Part shown: piece after piece, positions 52,971-61,463 of the stretch
How positions within the stretch are numbered: the stretch's first letter is position 1
Layout of the letters: each line of letters starts with the position of its first letter
Assembly (NCBI GenBank): GCA_020161935.1
Contig: JAIUNI010000006.1
Coordinates: 289,281-353,280 of the forward strand
Direction of reading: 5' to 3'
Length of the DNA stretch: 64,000 bases
Source of the DNA: Chloroflexota bacterium
GTDB lineage: Bacteria > Chloroflexota > Anaerolineae > Aggregatilineales > Phototrophicaceae
Made by a program: the position numbers and the translations under genes
Notes under the pieces: model-generated
The model's input: only the letters and a program-made list of their open reading frames with translations
The model's database searches: none
Told to the model about the DNA's origin: nothing

Positions 52971-54530
52971 TTAATGCGCCGGCTCCTTCGTCATCTTGCC
53001 CTTGTCGGCGGCAGAGGCGTTCGCCCGCGCTTGGGCAGCCTGTTCCGCCATCTCCTCGACCGACTTGGTATGCAGCCGTGCCGCGCCTTCCGTCTGTCGC
53101 AGTTGGACGCGCTTGCCGCTGGCCTCGGCGGCTTGGAGGCGCTGCTGCGCGGCGGGGATCGCATCCGCGTACTGCGGCAGCCATTGGGCCTGTGCCACCA
53201 GCATCTCATCCGCCATCTGCCAGACTTCTTCAGGGTTGCACACCGCGCCGATCAGCGGGTCGTGCAGCATCGCCTGTTTGAGCAGCGTCACATCACCGTG
53301 TACCGCCGCTTCCATGCCCATCTGCTGCACCCTTACACTCGCCGAGCAAGTCGCAGCACACGCCAGCGGTAGGTCGCCAATCACCGGCATGTTGATGCCA
53401 TTCTTATCGACATAACCCGGCGTTTCGATAATGCAGCCTTCCGGCAGGTTCGGGATCTGGCCGTTGTTCGGCAGGTTGAAGTGACCGCGATACGTCCGTC
53501 CAGTTTCCAGCGCCTCGATGATATACGAACCGTGTTCCTCGCTGCGCTTTTCGCCGCTGATAACGGGCGGGGTTTCGCTCATCCAGTTCGGGAAGTCGTT
53601 CTCGAACCAGTTACGCCCCTCGGTACACACCCGCAGGTAGCCACCGGTTTCGCCGTTAATCCAGCTTGAAAGGTCAATCCACTGGTTGATCTCATCCGTG
53701 CGCTTGCGGTACCACGGCAGGTACTCGCTCAAGTGGCCGTTCGACTCGGTGCTGTAGTAACCGAACCGCCGCAGCACATCAATCCGCACTTTCTCGGTCG
53801 TCGGGTATTCATCATGCCCTTCGAACAGTTCGAGCATCTTTGGAATCAGGTCGATACCCCGCCACTGCGCCTTTACGAACCACGTCTGATGGTTGATACC
53901 GGAAGCCACCACATCCACCTCGCGGCGGTGCAGCTTCACATCTTGGTCGATCAACCCCTCACGCTTCGCCCACTGCTCGACGCAGCGCGTAATCTGCCAA
54001 TGTGCGCCCTGTACGCCGTGGCACAGGCCGATGGTGTTCACCCCGCCGTAAGTGGTACACGCCCACACGTTCATCGCCATCGGGTTCGAGTAGTTCAGGA
54101 ACAGCGCGTCCGGCTTGGCAACCTCACGGATGTCCTTACAAATGCTCAACAGCGCCGGTATCGTCCGCTGGGCGTACATGATGCCGCCCGCGCACAGCGT
54201 ATCGCCGACACATTGGTCAACGCCGTACTTCAGCGGAATATCAATGTCCGTCTGGAAGGCCGCTAACCCGCCCTGCCGGATCATGCAGATGATGTAATCG
54301 CTGTCAGCAATCGCCTCGCGCTGGCTGGTGGTCGCGCTGACGCTCGCGGGCAGTTGGTTCGCCTCGATGTCGCGGCGGCACAACTGCGTCACCATATCGA
54401 GGTTGCGCTGGGAAATATCCATCAGCGCGAATTGGGTATCGGTCAATTCCGGTATCGCCAGAATGTCGTGCATCAGCCGCCGCGTGAAGCCAATTGACCC
54501 CGCGCCGATCATCGCTATCTTCAATGGCAT
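52971..54530 (-). CDS. GH4 family glycosidase (alpha-galactosidase MelA-like)
   Basis: 519 residues. GH4 enzymes cleave glycosides by an NAD+- and Mn2+-dependent redox route in the cytosol. NAD site 'KIAMIGAGSIGFTRRL' (about 4-19), 'LMDIS', the metal ligands Cys170 and His171 in 'GLCHGVQG', Asn149 in 'NYSNPMAMNVWA', and a His in 'GINHQTWF' near 206. The CHxVQG form is that of the MelA (alpha-galactosidase) branch. L-arabinopyranose matches galactose in ring geometry; with arabinose-type isomerase and kinase on both sides, a beta-L-arabinopyranosidase activity is a reasonable guess. A charged 60-residue tail is unusual. Middle gene of the operon. Confidence 0.87.
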   Translation of the reverse strand: MPLKIAMIGAGSIGFTRRLMHDILAIPELTDTQFALMDISQRNLDMVTQLCRRDIEANQLPASVSATTSQREAIADSDYIICMIRQGGLAAFQTDIDIPLKYGVDQCVGDTLCAGGIMYAQRTIPALLSICKDIREVAKPDALFLNYSNPMAMNVWACTTYGGVNTIGLCHGVQGAHWQITRCVEQWAKREGLIDQDVKLHRREVDVVASGINHQTWFVKAQWRGIDLIPKMLELFEGHDEYPTTEKVRIDVLRRFGYYSTESNGHLSEYLPWYRKRTDEINQWIDLSSWINGETGGYLRVCTEGRNWFENDFPNWMSETPPVISGEKRSEEHGSYIIEALETGRTYRGHFNLPNNGQIPNLPEGCIIETPGYVDKNGINMPVIGDLPLACAATCSASVRVQQMGMEAAVHGDVTLLKQAMLHDPLIGAVCNPEEVWQMADEMLVAQAQWLPQYADAIPAAQQRLQAAEASGKRVQLRQTEGAARLHTKSVEEMAEQAAQARANASAADKGKMTKEPAH

Positions 54531-54578
54531 AGTCTTAGAAAATCTCCTTATAAAAAATTCTCAAAAGCCCATCTAAAA

Positions 54579-54624
54579 ACCACAGAGACACAAAGTTTCT
54601 CGGTGTTCTTTGTGCCTTTGTGGT
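54579..54624. repeat. Hairpin made of 'cacagagacacaaag' repeat in the operon gap
   Basis: ACCACAGAGACACAAAG (54579-54595) and CTTTGTGCCTTTGTGGT (54608-54624) form a 17-base imperfect stem around a 12-base loop. It is an inverted pair of the purine-rich repeat family, placed between the kinase and GH4 genes, where it could shape mRNA stability. Confidence 0.7.
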
Positions 54625-54641
54625 AAAAATCCGTATTGCCT

Positions 54642-56297
54642 TTACTCGCCGCGTGCCTCGCGCCGGATGGCTTTCAGCCGCTTCATCACATCATTGGTGC
54701 CGCGCCCGAAATAGTCGTACAGCGTCTTGTACTCGCTGTACAGTTGGTCGTAGATGGCTTGGTTCGCCGGAATGGGGTTCACAACCACATCCTTGACCTT
54801 GCCCATCACTTCCGCCGCCGCGTCGATATTCGGGTAAACACCCGCCGCCACCGCTGCGTGCATCGCCGAACCCAGCGCCGGAGCCTGTGATGACCCCGCC
54901 AACTTCAACGACCGTCCCGTCACATCGGCGTAAATCTGCCGCAGCATCGCGTTCTTATCCGGCAGGCCGCCCGCACAGATCAGTTCCTTCACCGGTACGC
55001 CCTGCTGCTCGAACGCCTCGATAATGACGCGCGTACCAAAAGCCGTCGCCTCGATCAACGCGCGGTAAATATCCGGTGCGCGTGTCCCCAGCGATCCACC
55101 GACCAACACGCCGGTCAGGTCAGCATTCACCAACGTCGAACGGTTGCCGTTCCACCAGTCGAGCGCGATCAAGCCATGCTCGCCGACCTTCTGCTTGGCG
55201 GCTTCATGTTCGAGGTACTGGTGAATATCCATCCCGGCTGCCTTCGCCGCGTCGTAGTATTCCGGCGGCACGGCGTTGTTGACGAACCATGCGAAGATGT
55301 CGCCCACGCCGCTCTGCCCCGCTTCGTAGCCGTAGTAACCGGGGGTGATGCCACCGCGCACCACACCGCACATCCCCTCGACCGTTTTCAGTTGGTCGCC
55401 GTTCAGGATGTGGCAGGTGGACGTACCCATAATCATGACCATCGTGCCGGTTTTAGCCTTCACCGCCGGATAGGTAACATGCGCGTCCACGTTCGCCACC
55501 GCGACCGCTGTCCCTTCCTTCAAGCCTGTCCATTGCGCTGCCTGTGCCGTGAGACCGCCCGCCTTCGAGCCGAGTTCGCCAAACTCACGCTGCATCTTGG
55601 TATCGACCACATCAGCAAACGCGGGGTTGAGTGCGCCGAAGTAAGCACGGTCAGGATAGCCTTCGTCCTGTACCATCGCCTTGTAACCCGCTGTACAAGC
55701 GTTGCGGACTTCGTTACCCGTTAGCTGCCAGATTACCCAATCGCAGGCTTCGATTAAACGGTCAGCCGCCGCGTATACTTCCGGCGCTTCGTTCAGGATT
55801 TGCAGCGCCTTGCTGAAAAACCATTCCGACGAAATCTTGCCACCGTAACGCTGCAACCAGCCCTGCCCCATCTTCCGCGCCGTTTCGTTGATGAAATCGG
55901 CCTCCGGTTGGGCGGCGTGGTGCTTCCACAGCTTCACCCAGCTATGCGGGTTGCTTTTCCACTGCTCCACCCCGCACAAGGGGGTGCCGTCTTTCAGGGT
56001 CGGCAGCATCGTGCAAGCCGTGAAGTCAATCGCCAAACCGACGACTTCTTCCGGCTTCACACCGGCTTGCTTCAGCACCGCCGGAATCGTCTGCTTGAAC
56101 ACTTCGATATAGTCAAATGGGTTTTGGAGCGCCCAATCCGGCGGCAGGGGTTTGTCGCTGCCGGGGAGGTGCTGGTCAATCACGCCATCGCCGTAAGCAT
56201 GTACGGCGGATGCCACTTCACGTCCGTCGCGCACATCCACCAGCAGCGCACGGCCGGACTCGGTTCCAAAATCAACGCCAATCGTATACATATCCAT
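54642..56297 (-). CDS. araB: Ribulokinase (FGGY family)
   Basis: 551 residues, AraB-like length. It phosphorylates L-ribulose to L-ribulose-5-phosphate. N-terminal FGGY domain 'YTIGVDFGTESGRALLVDVRDG', 'DWALQNPFDYIEVF', 'AIDFTACTMLP' (the AraB form), and the second domain 'MGTSTCHILNG', 'GYEAGQSGVGDIFAWF', 'GGLPDKNAMLRQIYADV' and 'GSAMHAAVAAG'. I use ATG 56297, six bases after GAAAG; ATG 56291 is possible. The open frame up to 56363 would start inside the operator and upstream of the -10 box. First gene of the operon controlled by the TGTGACCGTTCACA site. Confidence 0.92.
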   Translation of the reverse strand: MDMYTIGVDFGTESGRALLVDVRDGREVASAVHAYGDGVIDQHLPGSDKPLPPDWALQNPFDYIEVFKQTIPAVLKQAGVKPEEVVGLAIDFTACTMLPTLKDGTPLCGVEQWKSNPHSWVKLWKHHAAQPEADFINETARKMGQGWLQRYGGKISSEWFFSKALQILNEAPEVYAAADRLIEACDWVIWQLTGNEVRNACTAGYKAMVQDEGYPDRAYFGALNPAFADVVDTKMQREFGELGSKAGGLTAQAAQWTGLKEGTAVAVANVDAHVTYPAVKAKTGTMVMIMGTSTCHILNGDQLKTVEGMCGVVRGGITPGYYGYEAGQSGVGDIFAWFVNNAVPPEYYDAAKAAGMDIHQYLEHEAAKQKVGEHGLIALDWWNGNRSTLVNADLTGVLVGGSLGTRAPDIYRALIEATAFGTRVIIEAFEQQGVPVKELICAGGLPDKNAMLRQIYADVTGRSLKLAGSSQAPALGSAMHAAVAAGVYPNIDAAAEVMGKVKDVVVNPIPANQAIYDQLYSEYKTLYDYFGRGTNDVMKRLKAIRREARGE

Positions 56298-56331
56298 CCA
56301 GCTTTCGTAAATAGTAAGTGCGTTTTGGGCG

Positions 56332-56360
56332 ATTATAACACTTTTCTGTGACCGTTCACA
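56332..56360 (-). promoter_or_regulatory. Promoter and LacI-type operator of the pentose operon
   Basis: On the minus strand a perfect -10 TATAAT (56332-56337) is preceded by TGTGAACGGTCACA (56347-56360; plus-strand form TGTGACCGTTCACA), which covers the -35 region. The same 14 bases stand upstream of the LacI regulator at 28983-28996. Binding there would block RNA polymerase. Confidence 0.8.
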
Positions 56361-56388
56361 CATATCAATGACAATCGACAGGCATAAA

Positions 56389-56414
56389 AAAGGACGGTTC
56401 GCGAACCGTCCTTT
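56389..56414 (-). terminator. Terminator of the SH3/PPC gene
   Basis: A perfect 26-base palindrome, AAAGGACGGTTCG / CGAACCGTCCTTT, followed on the minus strand by TTTTTTAT. It separates this gene from the pentose operon promoter 30 bases further on. Confidence 0.92.
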
Positions 56415-56436
56415 AAAACCCTGCTGCGATCTTAAT

Positions 56437-57690
56437 TTACGCGCCGGGTGTCACTGTAATCGTTGCCGTCGGTGTCAGCGTCGGCAGTACAACCGCAGTC
56501 GGCGGTGGTGGGGGCAGCGTTCCGGTTGGGGGGGGCGGGGGCAGCGTCACCGGCGGGGTCACTGGAAACGGTGTTGCCGTGACGATGATTGCGCCAATCG
56601 GTGTCGCCGTCACCACACCCGGCTGCACAATAATGACCGGGAAGCCGGGGGTCGCGGTCGCCACAGGCAGCGGCGGCGCAACAACAACCGGAAGTTGGGC
56701 GCATGGCCCCGTGACAGTCACCACAGCGGCGGATACCCAACCCTGTGTCGTATCATTCTGCACCGTGAACCATTGGCCGTTCTCGCTCTGGCCGATCACC
56801 TGAATGGTTTGCCGCGCTTGTAATAGCGCCAGCCGTGCATAGTTCGTGCCGGGGCCGCTGCGTAAGTTCACATTCCGCGAGCTGCTCGCCACACATAGCC
56901 CTTCGACCACCGAAGGCGTAAACTGCGGTGTAGCGGTCGGCGGAATTTCCACCGGAACGGTACCGAGTGTACACGGCGCGTTGCTCAACGTCAGGTTGAT
57001 CGTCCCTGCCACTTCCGGCGCGGCCACAATCGAAAGTTCCAGCAGTTGGTCACCTGCCCCAACACTGATGCAGGTGCTGTCGAGGTTGCTCCGCAGCGCC
57101 GAGATAATCTCGCCCGTGCCGTCGCGCAGTTCAACGTAAGCATCGACGCTGTAAGGGGTCGCGTCAATCAGCAGCGACGTAGCATAAAATGGATCGGTGT
57201 TGAACACATACGCTTGTGACGGGTTCGCCAGCGGGAAGGTGATACTCAGCGGTGTATCCAAGTCCAAGACCGTCAGCGGCACGGCGGGACGGCTGTCCAG
57301 TGTCAGCAGGAAATCCCCCGGTGTACCGTTGACCACGATGTAGTGCATCCCCGTTTCTTGTAAGCGGAAGACGATCTGTGCCGCCGTCGTGGTTGGAATG
57401 CTAATCGTATTATCATTGGTCGCCAGCAAGCTCTGCGCCGGACTCGCCAGCGACAGGCGCGGGTCAGATCCAACCGAAACACCCACAGCGCGAATCGTCA
57501 CCAGATCGCCGAGGGTACCGTTGAACGTATAGATGACCGCGCTATCCGTAGTAGGCAGGTTATTCACCGCCGCGCTGCCATAGCCGATCTCGATGACATC
57601 CTGTGCTTGAGCGCCGACCATACTCAACGGCACAAGACAGCAAATTAATAGCGCCACTAACATCCATTTGGGGCGTATGCCTCGTTTCAT
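56437..57690 (-). CDS. Secreted PPC-like and SH3 domain protein with Pro/Thr tail
   Basis: 417 residues, GGAGG 7 bases before the ATG. Signal peptide (about 1-30, 'MLVALLICCLVPLSMVGAQA'). Two jelly-roll segments follow (about 32-130 'IYTFNGTLGDLVTIRAVGVS', and 135-245), of the pre-peptidase C-terminal kind. A bacterial SH3 domain covers about 265-330 ('SSRNVNLRSGPGTNYARLALLQ', 'GQWFTVQNDTTQGWVSAAVV'). The last 85 residues are Pro/Thr/Val-rich ('VTATPIG', 'PPPPPTGTLPPPPP'). Exported; perhaps a cell-surface protein with a stretched tail. The SH3 domain resembles that of 44556-45926. Confidence 0.82.
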   Translation of the reverse strand: MKRGIRPKWMLVALLICCLVPLSMVGAQAQDVIEIGYGSAAVNNLPTTDSAVIYTFNGTLGDLVTIRAVGVSVGSDPRLSLASPAQSLLATNDNTISIPTTTAAQIVFRLQETGMHYIVVNGTPGDFLLTLDSRPAVPLTVLDLDTPLSITFPLANPSQAYVFNTDPFYATSLLIDATPYSVDAYVELRDGTGEIISALRSNLDSTCISVGAGDQLLELSIVAAPEVAGTINLTLSNAPCTLGTVPVEIPPTATPQFTPSVVEGLCVASSSRNVNLRSGPGTNYARLALLQARQTIQVIGQSENGQWFTVQNDTTQGWVSAAVVTVTGPCAQLPVVVAPPLPVATATPGFPVIIVQPGVVTATPIGAIIVTATPFPVTPPVTLPPPPPTGTLPPPPPTAVVLPTLTPTATITVTPGA

Positions 57691-57792
57691 ATTGAAACCT
57701 CCTCAGGCGTTAAAATGAGCAGATAAATCGAGGTTTACAGAGCCGCTTCAATGAATGGGAAAAAAGAAAACGGCGACCCTGCGAAAAAATCC

Positions 57793-57823
57793 TTGACAAG
57801 CTCACAAGCTGCGATGGTATAAA
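57793..57823 (+). promoter_or_regulatory. Putative promoter of the SRPBCC gene
   Basis: TTGACA (57793-57798) and TATAAA (57818-57823) with a 19-base spacer, longer than ideal. This would give a leader of about 130 bases before the start at 57959. Confidence 0.45.
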
Positions 57824-57958
57824 ACAGATAACATTTTGCTTTGTTGGTGTCATGGGTAGAGTGGACACTTAAAAATCCGTCGTGTCCTATAACCACCAAA
57901 TGAACGCGACAATCCATGACATCCCGCATCAACAGCACTACAACGCAGAGGAGCGATG

Positions 57959-58417
57959 ATGACGCGCACGATTTTCAAGAAAAAATCCGTAATGAAAGGC
58001 TCGCTCCAGCAGCTTTGGGACTTCCACGCCCAACCTAACGCCTTCGCCAAGCTCACCCCGCCGCCCATCTTCATCCGCGTGCGCGAAAATAAACTCAAAT
58101 CGCTCACCGAAGGCACGGTCGACTTTACCATGTGGCTTGGGCCAATCCCGCTGCATTGGGTCGCCCAGCACGAAGCCGGGCCAACCGAGATGTCCTTCAC
58201 CGACCGCCAGCTTGTCGGGCCAATGGCCTATTGGGAACATCAGCACAGCTTCCGTGCCGTGATGGATGGCGTAGAACTCACCGATCATGTCACCTTAGAA
58301 CACAAACCGGGTCTCACCGGCTTATTCACCCGCCTGTTTTTCGATGGCATCCCGCTGCAAATTTTCTTCTTCTACCGTCACCTGCGGACGCGCTTGGCCT
58401 TAGCGAAAATGCTTTAA
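57959..58417 (+). CDS. SRPBCC (START/polyketide cyclase-like) protein
   Basis: 152 residues. ATG 57959 is five bases after GAGGAG; the ATG one codon earlier is too close. The helix-grip fold is seen in 'KGSLQQLWDFHAQPNAFAKLTPPP', the central strands 'GTVDFTMWLGPIPLHWVAQH', and 'ELTDHVTLEHKPGLTGLFTRLFFDG' before the long C-terminal helix. These proteins bind hydrophobic ligands; ligand unknown. Confidence 0.83.
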   Translation: MTRTIFKKKSVMKGSLQQLWDFHAQPNAFAKLTPPPIFIRVRENKLKSLTEGTVDFTMWLGPIPLHWVAQHEAGPTEMSFTDRQLVGPMAYWEHQHSFRAVMDGVELTDHVTLEHKPGLTGLFTRLFFDGIPLQIFFFYRHLRTRLALAKML

Positions 58418-58465
58418 GCTATAATGTCGGGCATTGATTGACAGAATAACTAAAGGGTTGCCAGC

Positions 58466-59605
58466 GTGCGTGTAAACCGTAGTTTGCGAAATCTCGTCCC
58501 CGGAAACAAAGCGGCATGGTATATGCTGACGATGGTCATCGCCTTCGCCATCACCGTCGTCGGTACGCGCCTCTACCTCGATATTACCGGCTATCCGCAG
58601 TTGGGCAACGAAACCTTTCATTTCGCCCATGCGCTGTGGGGCGGCCTCCTACAAGCCGTCTCGGCTATCCTCATGCTGGTTTACCTCAACGAATGGGTTT
58701 TCTCACTCTCGGCAGCGCTGGCGGGTATCGGCATCGGCTTGTTCATTGACGAAATCGGCAAGTTCATTACCCAGAGCAACGACTATTTCTTTCCCCTCGC
58801 CGCGCCCATCATCTACGTGGCCTTCATCCTGTGTGTCTTTGCCTATCTCTACATCCGCCGCCACGAAACCGACGACACCCGCGCTACCCTTTACGGCGTA
58901 CTAGAAGACTTGGAAATGCTGCTGGACGACAACTTGGATTCCAAGACCCATCGCAGTCTCATCAACCGCTTGGAAAGGGTAAACGAGGAAGCCGAACGTC
59001 CCGACCTCCAGCATTTCTCCGGCGCTTTACTCACTTACCTGCAATCCGAACAGGTGAACGTCAAACCGCCCCGTAATACGTACTGGACGAGGCTTGGCGA
59101 ACAGCTCGCACGGTTGGAGAATCGCTTCTTACCGAAAGCCGTCACCCACAAATTGTTGATACTGGCCTTCGCCGTATTAGGGGCAATCTCGCTCATTAAA
59201 ATTGGTGTGCTGTTCAGCATCGTGGTCGATCAACGTTCGCTCGATAACCCCTTCATCGCCAACCTGCTCGAAGACAATCCGCTGATAAAAGGCATTTACA
59301 GCTTCAACTGGTATGTCGTCCTGCTGACCATCGAAAGCGCCATCGGTATTCTATATGCGATTGCCGTCGTCAGCTTCATCACCAACCGCGACCGCGTCGG
59401 CTTACAAATTAGCTCGGCAGGCTTGATCTTATCCCTCACCATCGGCAACACCCTATCCTTCTACTTCAACCAGTTCTCGGTCGTGCTGGATAGCCTCTTA
59501 TTATCGGCAGTCCTCATCTTGGTCATGCGCTACCGCCAGCGCTTCGACCAGATCCGCCTCAAGCCGCCGGTCGCCTTCCAACCGCTGATGCCCAAGCGCG
59601 ACTAA
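58466..59605 (+). CDS. Multipass membrane protein of unknown function
   Basis: 379 residues from GTG 58466. Hydrophobic helices at about 17-37 ('AWYMLTMVIAFAITVVGTRLYL'), 57-75, 78-98 and 110-130, then a soluble charged part (about 130-230), then four more helices (about 230-255, 280-302, 315-330, 335-352). Between helices is 'GIGLFIDEIGKFIT', with charged residues next to the membrane. I recognise no family. It follows the SRPBCC gene by 48 bases and may be co-transcribed with it. Confidence 0.7.
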   Translation: MRVNRSLRNLVPGNKAAWYMLTMVIAFAITVVGTRLYLDITGYPQLGNETFHFAHALWGGLLQAVSAILMLVYLNEWVFSLSAALAGIGIGLFIDEIGKFITQSNDYFFPLAAPIIYVAFILCVFAYLYIRRHETDDTRATLYGVLEDLEMLLDDNLDSKTHRSLINRLERVNEEAERPDLQHFSGALLTYLQSEQVNVKPPRNTYWTRLGEQLARLENRFLPKAVTHKLLILAFAVLGAISLIKIGVLFSIVVDQRSLDNPFIANLLEDNPLIKGIYSFNWYVVLLTIESAIGILYAIAVVSFITNRDRVGLQISSAGLILSLTIGNTLSFYFNQFSVVLDSLLLSAVLILVMRYRQRFDQIRLKPPVAFQPLMPKRD

Positions 59606-59649
59606 GTAGCTTTACCGTCGAGGTACTCGCCTAACCCACCCCAAATCAA

Positions 59650-59692
59650 AATAGGCAGCCTATGGGTAATAGACTGCCTATTGATGTCGCTC
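59650..59692. terminator. Hairpin between convergent genes
   Basis: AATAGGCAG (59650-59658) and CTGCCTATT (59684-59692) pair over 9 bp with a 25-base loop. Placed between the membrane-protein gene and the convergent MarR gene; long loop and no strong T-run make it a moderate candidate. Confidence 0.5.
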
Positions 59693-59703
59693 AAAATGAT
59701 GAA

Positions 59704-60132
59704 TTAGGTAGTGGTATTCTGGAAGTTGGCGACCACACGCTGGTAGCTCTGCCAATCCTTATCGGGAACACCCTGCGCCAACCGCTTCTCGACACGATCA
59801 GCAATTGCCTGTACCTGTGGCTTTAACCCGTGCCCCTTCGCCGTCAGGTAAATTTTCACACTGCGGCGGTCGGTCGGATGCGTGCGCCGTTCGATCAGCC
59901 CCTTACGCTCGATCTGGTCAAGAATAGGTGTGAACGAGGTTGCCGCGCGACCCACCGCCTTTGCCAATTGGTTCGCCATCTGCCCGTCTTGTTCATAAAG
60001 TACCCGCAAGATATACCATTCGATAACCGCGAGGCCGATTTCCTGTGTTTCCTGCTTATAGATTTCATCAACACTTCGCAGGGCAATATCAAGATTGCAC
60101 CATACGGAACCGCCAAAGCGTAATTCAGCCAT
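59704..60132 (-). CDS. MarR family transcriptional regulator
   Basis: 142 residues. Winged helix with 'EWYILRVLYEQDGQMANQLAKAVGRAATSFTPILDQIERKGLIERRTHPTDRRSVKIYLT' character in the usual order (about 45-105). MarR dimers respond to phenolic or oxidative signals. Two ATGs (60135, 60132) follow GGGGGA; the second has better spacing. Target unknown. Confidence 0.9.
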   Translation of the reverse strand: MAELRFGGSVWCNLDIALRSVDEIYKQETQEIGLAVIEWYILRVLYEQDGQMANQLAKAVGRAATSFTPILDQIERKGLIERRTHPTDRRSVKIYLTAKGHGLKPQVQAIADRVEKRLAQGVPDKDWQSYQRVVANFQNTTT

Positions 60133-60397
60133 CATTTATCCCCCAAGGATATTACTAAACATAAGAGGAATGAAGGAATTATTGTACATTGTACAGTTTA
60201 TGCTATTTATTCCTGCATTCTATCTATAGAATATCCTGTGTCTCACCGCCCACCATGAGCCAGAGAGCGATATTTGAATAGGCCAACTGGGCAGCTAATT
60301 TCCCAGAGACCTTGCACAAAAGTCCTATTACAGGTTTATAATCAGCCTATACACCAATCGCGTGACGGTTTTTACAGATCACAATAATTGTCTAAGT

Positions 60398-60790
60398 TTA
60401 AAGCACCTGAAACAACGTTACTTGCAGCCCATCCGGCGCTTGCAACCGCGCGTTCTTATGATTCCACGGCGTAACCGTCGGCTCATGCACCAGCGTTGCG
60501 CCGTTCGCGAGAGCTTGTGCCACAACCGCATCAACATCCTCTACTTGCAGCGCGAAGCGAACCTGCCCGCTCACCCGTTTGCCTACCTCAAGCTGGTCAA
60601 CCGTCGCCGCGCTGCGCTCATCAAGGATTTCCAGCGTCCCCTTCCCCATGTCATAGATCACACCCTTGTTGTTCTCCGCCGTCCAAATCTCGTCTGCCTC
60701 TAAACCCAGCACATCCTCATAAAACGCCACCAACCGGTCATAATCCTCTGCCGTCAGCGCGATGCGAAACTCTAAAATCGGTGAAGCCAT
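60398..60790 (-). CDS. VOC (glyoxalase/bleomycin resistance-like) protein
   Basis: 130 residues. Two beta-alpha-beta-beta-beta modules: 'EFRIALTAEDYDRLVAFYEDVLGLEADE' and 'VRFALQVEDVDAVVAQALANGATLVHEPTVTPWNHKNARLQAPDGLQVTLFQ'. The first module lacks the usual His ligand after the first strand, so metal binding is uncertain. ATG 60790 gives a proper distance to AGAG; two more ATGs lie just upstream. Confidence 0.88.
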   Translation of the reverse strand: MASPILEFRIALTAEDYDRLVAFYEDVLGLEADEIWTAENNKGVIYDMGKGTLEILDERSAATVDQLEVGKRVSGQVRFALQVEDVDAVVAQALANGATLVHEPTVTPWNHKNARLQAPDGLQVTLFQVL

Positions 60791-60861
60791 CATCATCTCT
60801 TTCAGAAAATAGTCGGGTCGGTGTCTCCTAGAGGCATCTATCCAACACCTTCTTACACCAA

Positions 60862-60887
60862 AAAGGCCACCCCATAGGGCAGCCTTT
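60862..60887 (-). terminator. Terminator of the DoxX gene
   Basis: AAAGGC-CA-CCC / GGG-CA-GCCTTT forms a stem with a small inner loop; on the minus strand TTTTTGG follows. It lies 28 bases after the DoxX stop. Confidence 0.75.
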
Positions 60888-60914
60888 CATGTTTACGGAC
60901 TCTGGAAGCGCCAC

Positions 60915-61301
60915 CTATGCCGCGCCGAACGGCACAGCCACAAACCGCCCATAAGCCACGAACGCCGCCAGTAACAGCAGCACCAAATTAACAACCGTAA
61001 AAGGTGCTTCACCCCGCCGGATGTGGGTAATGATCGCGCCAACCATTGTCAGCACCAGCCCCACCGCCGCTAACGGGGTCAGCACCGGCAGGATACCCGT
61101 GACCCACGGCAGGATAAGCCCAATCCCCGCCAGCAGTTCCAGTACCCCAATCACTTTAACCGTACTAGGGGAAAAATCTTCCACCCATTTCATCGTGCCT
61201 TGCAGCTTTTCCTTTGGCTGTGTTGACTTCATAATCCCAGCCCCCACAAACACCAGCCCTAGCAAGATTTGTACAATCCACAATGCCGTATTCATGCTCA
61301 T
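60915..61301 (-). CDS. DoxX family membrane protein
   Basis: 128 residues, four helices: 'ALWIVQILLGLVFVGAGIMK', 'VIGVLELLAGIGLILPW', 'LTPLAAVGLVLTMVGAIITHI', 'VVNLVLLLLAAFVAYGRFV'. DoxX-like proteins act in redox or stress pathways, with poorly known chemistry. AGAGGAC precedes the ATG. It is divergent from a TetR regulator across a gap rich in inverted repeats, the usual layout for a TetR-repressed gene. Confidence 0.9.
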   Translation of the reverse strand: MSMNTALWIVQILLGLVFVGAGIMKSTQPKEKLQGTMKWVEDFSPSTVKVIGVLELLAGIGLILPWVTGILPVLTPLAAVGLVLTMVGAIITHIRRGEAPFTVVNLVLLLLAAFVAYGRFVAVPFGAA

Positions 61302-61328
61302 GTCCTCTTATGATAAGCCCTTAGAACA

Positions 61329-61448
61329 CAGTTGTTGACTAAACCACAACTGTTGCTTATCATAAAAAGGGAAACAAAACAGCACAACCAACAATAATTC
61401 GGATGTGTTGTTTAACCAACGCACTTTTAGAACTGCTGTTTAAGCAAC
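61329..61448. promoter_or_regulatory. Candidate TetR operators between doxX and tetR
   Basis: CAGTTGT (61329-61335) / ACAACTG (61346-61352) form an inverted repeat next to the DoxX start. GTTTAACCAAC (61410-61420) and GTTTAAGCAAC (61438-61448) are direct repeats 28 bases apart just before the TetR start. All share an AAC/GTT core. The arrangement suggests dual control of both divergent promoters. Confidence 0.6.
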
Positions 61449-61463
61449 AAAAGAGGTAATCTG

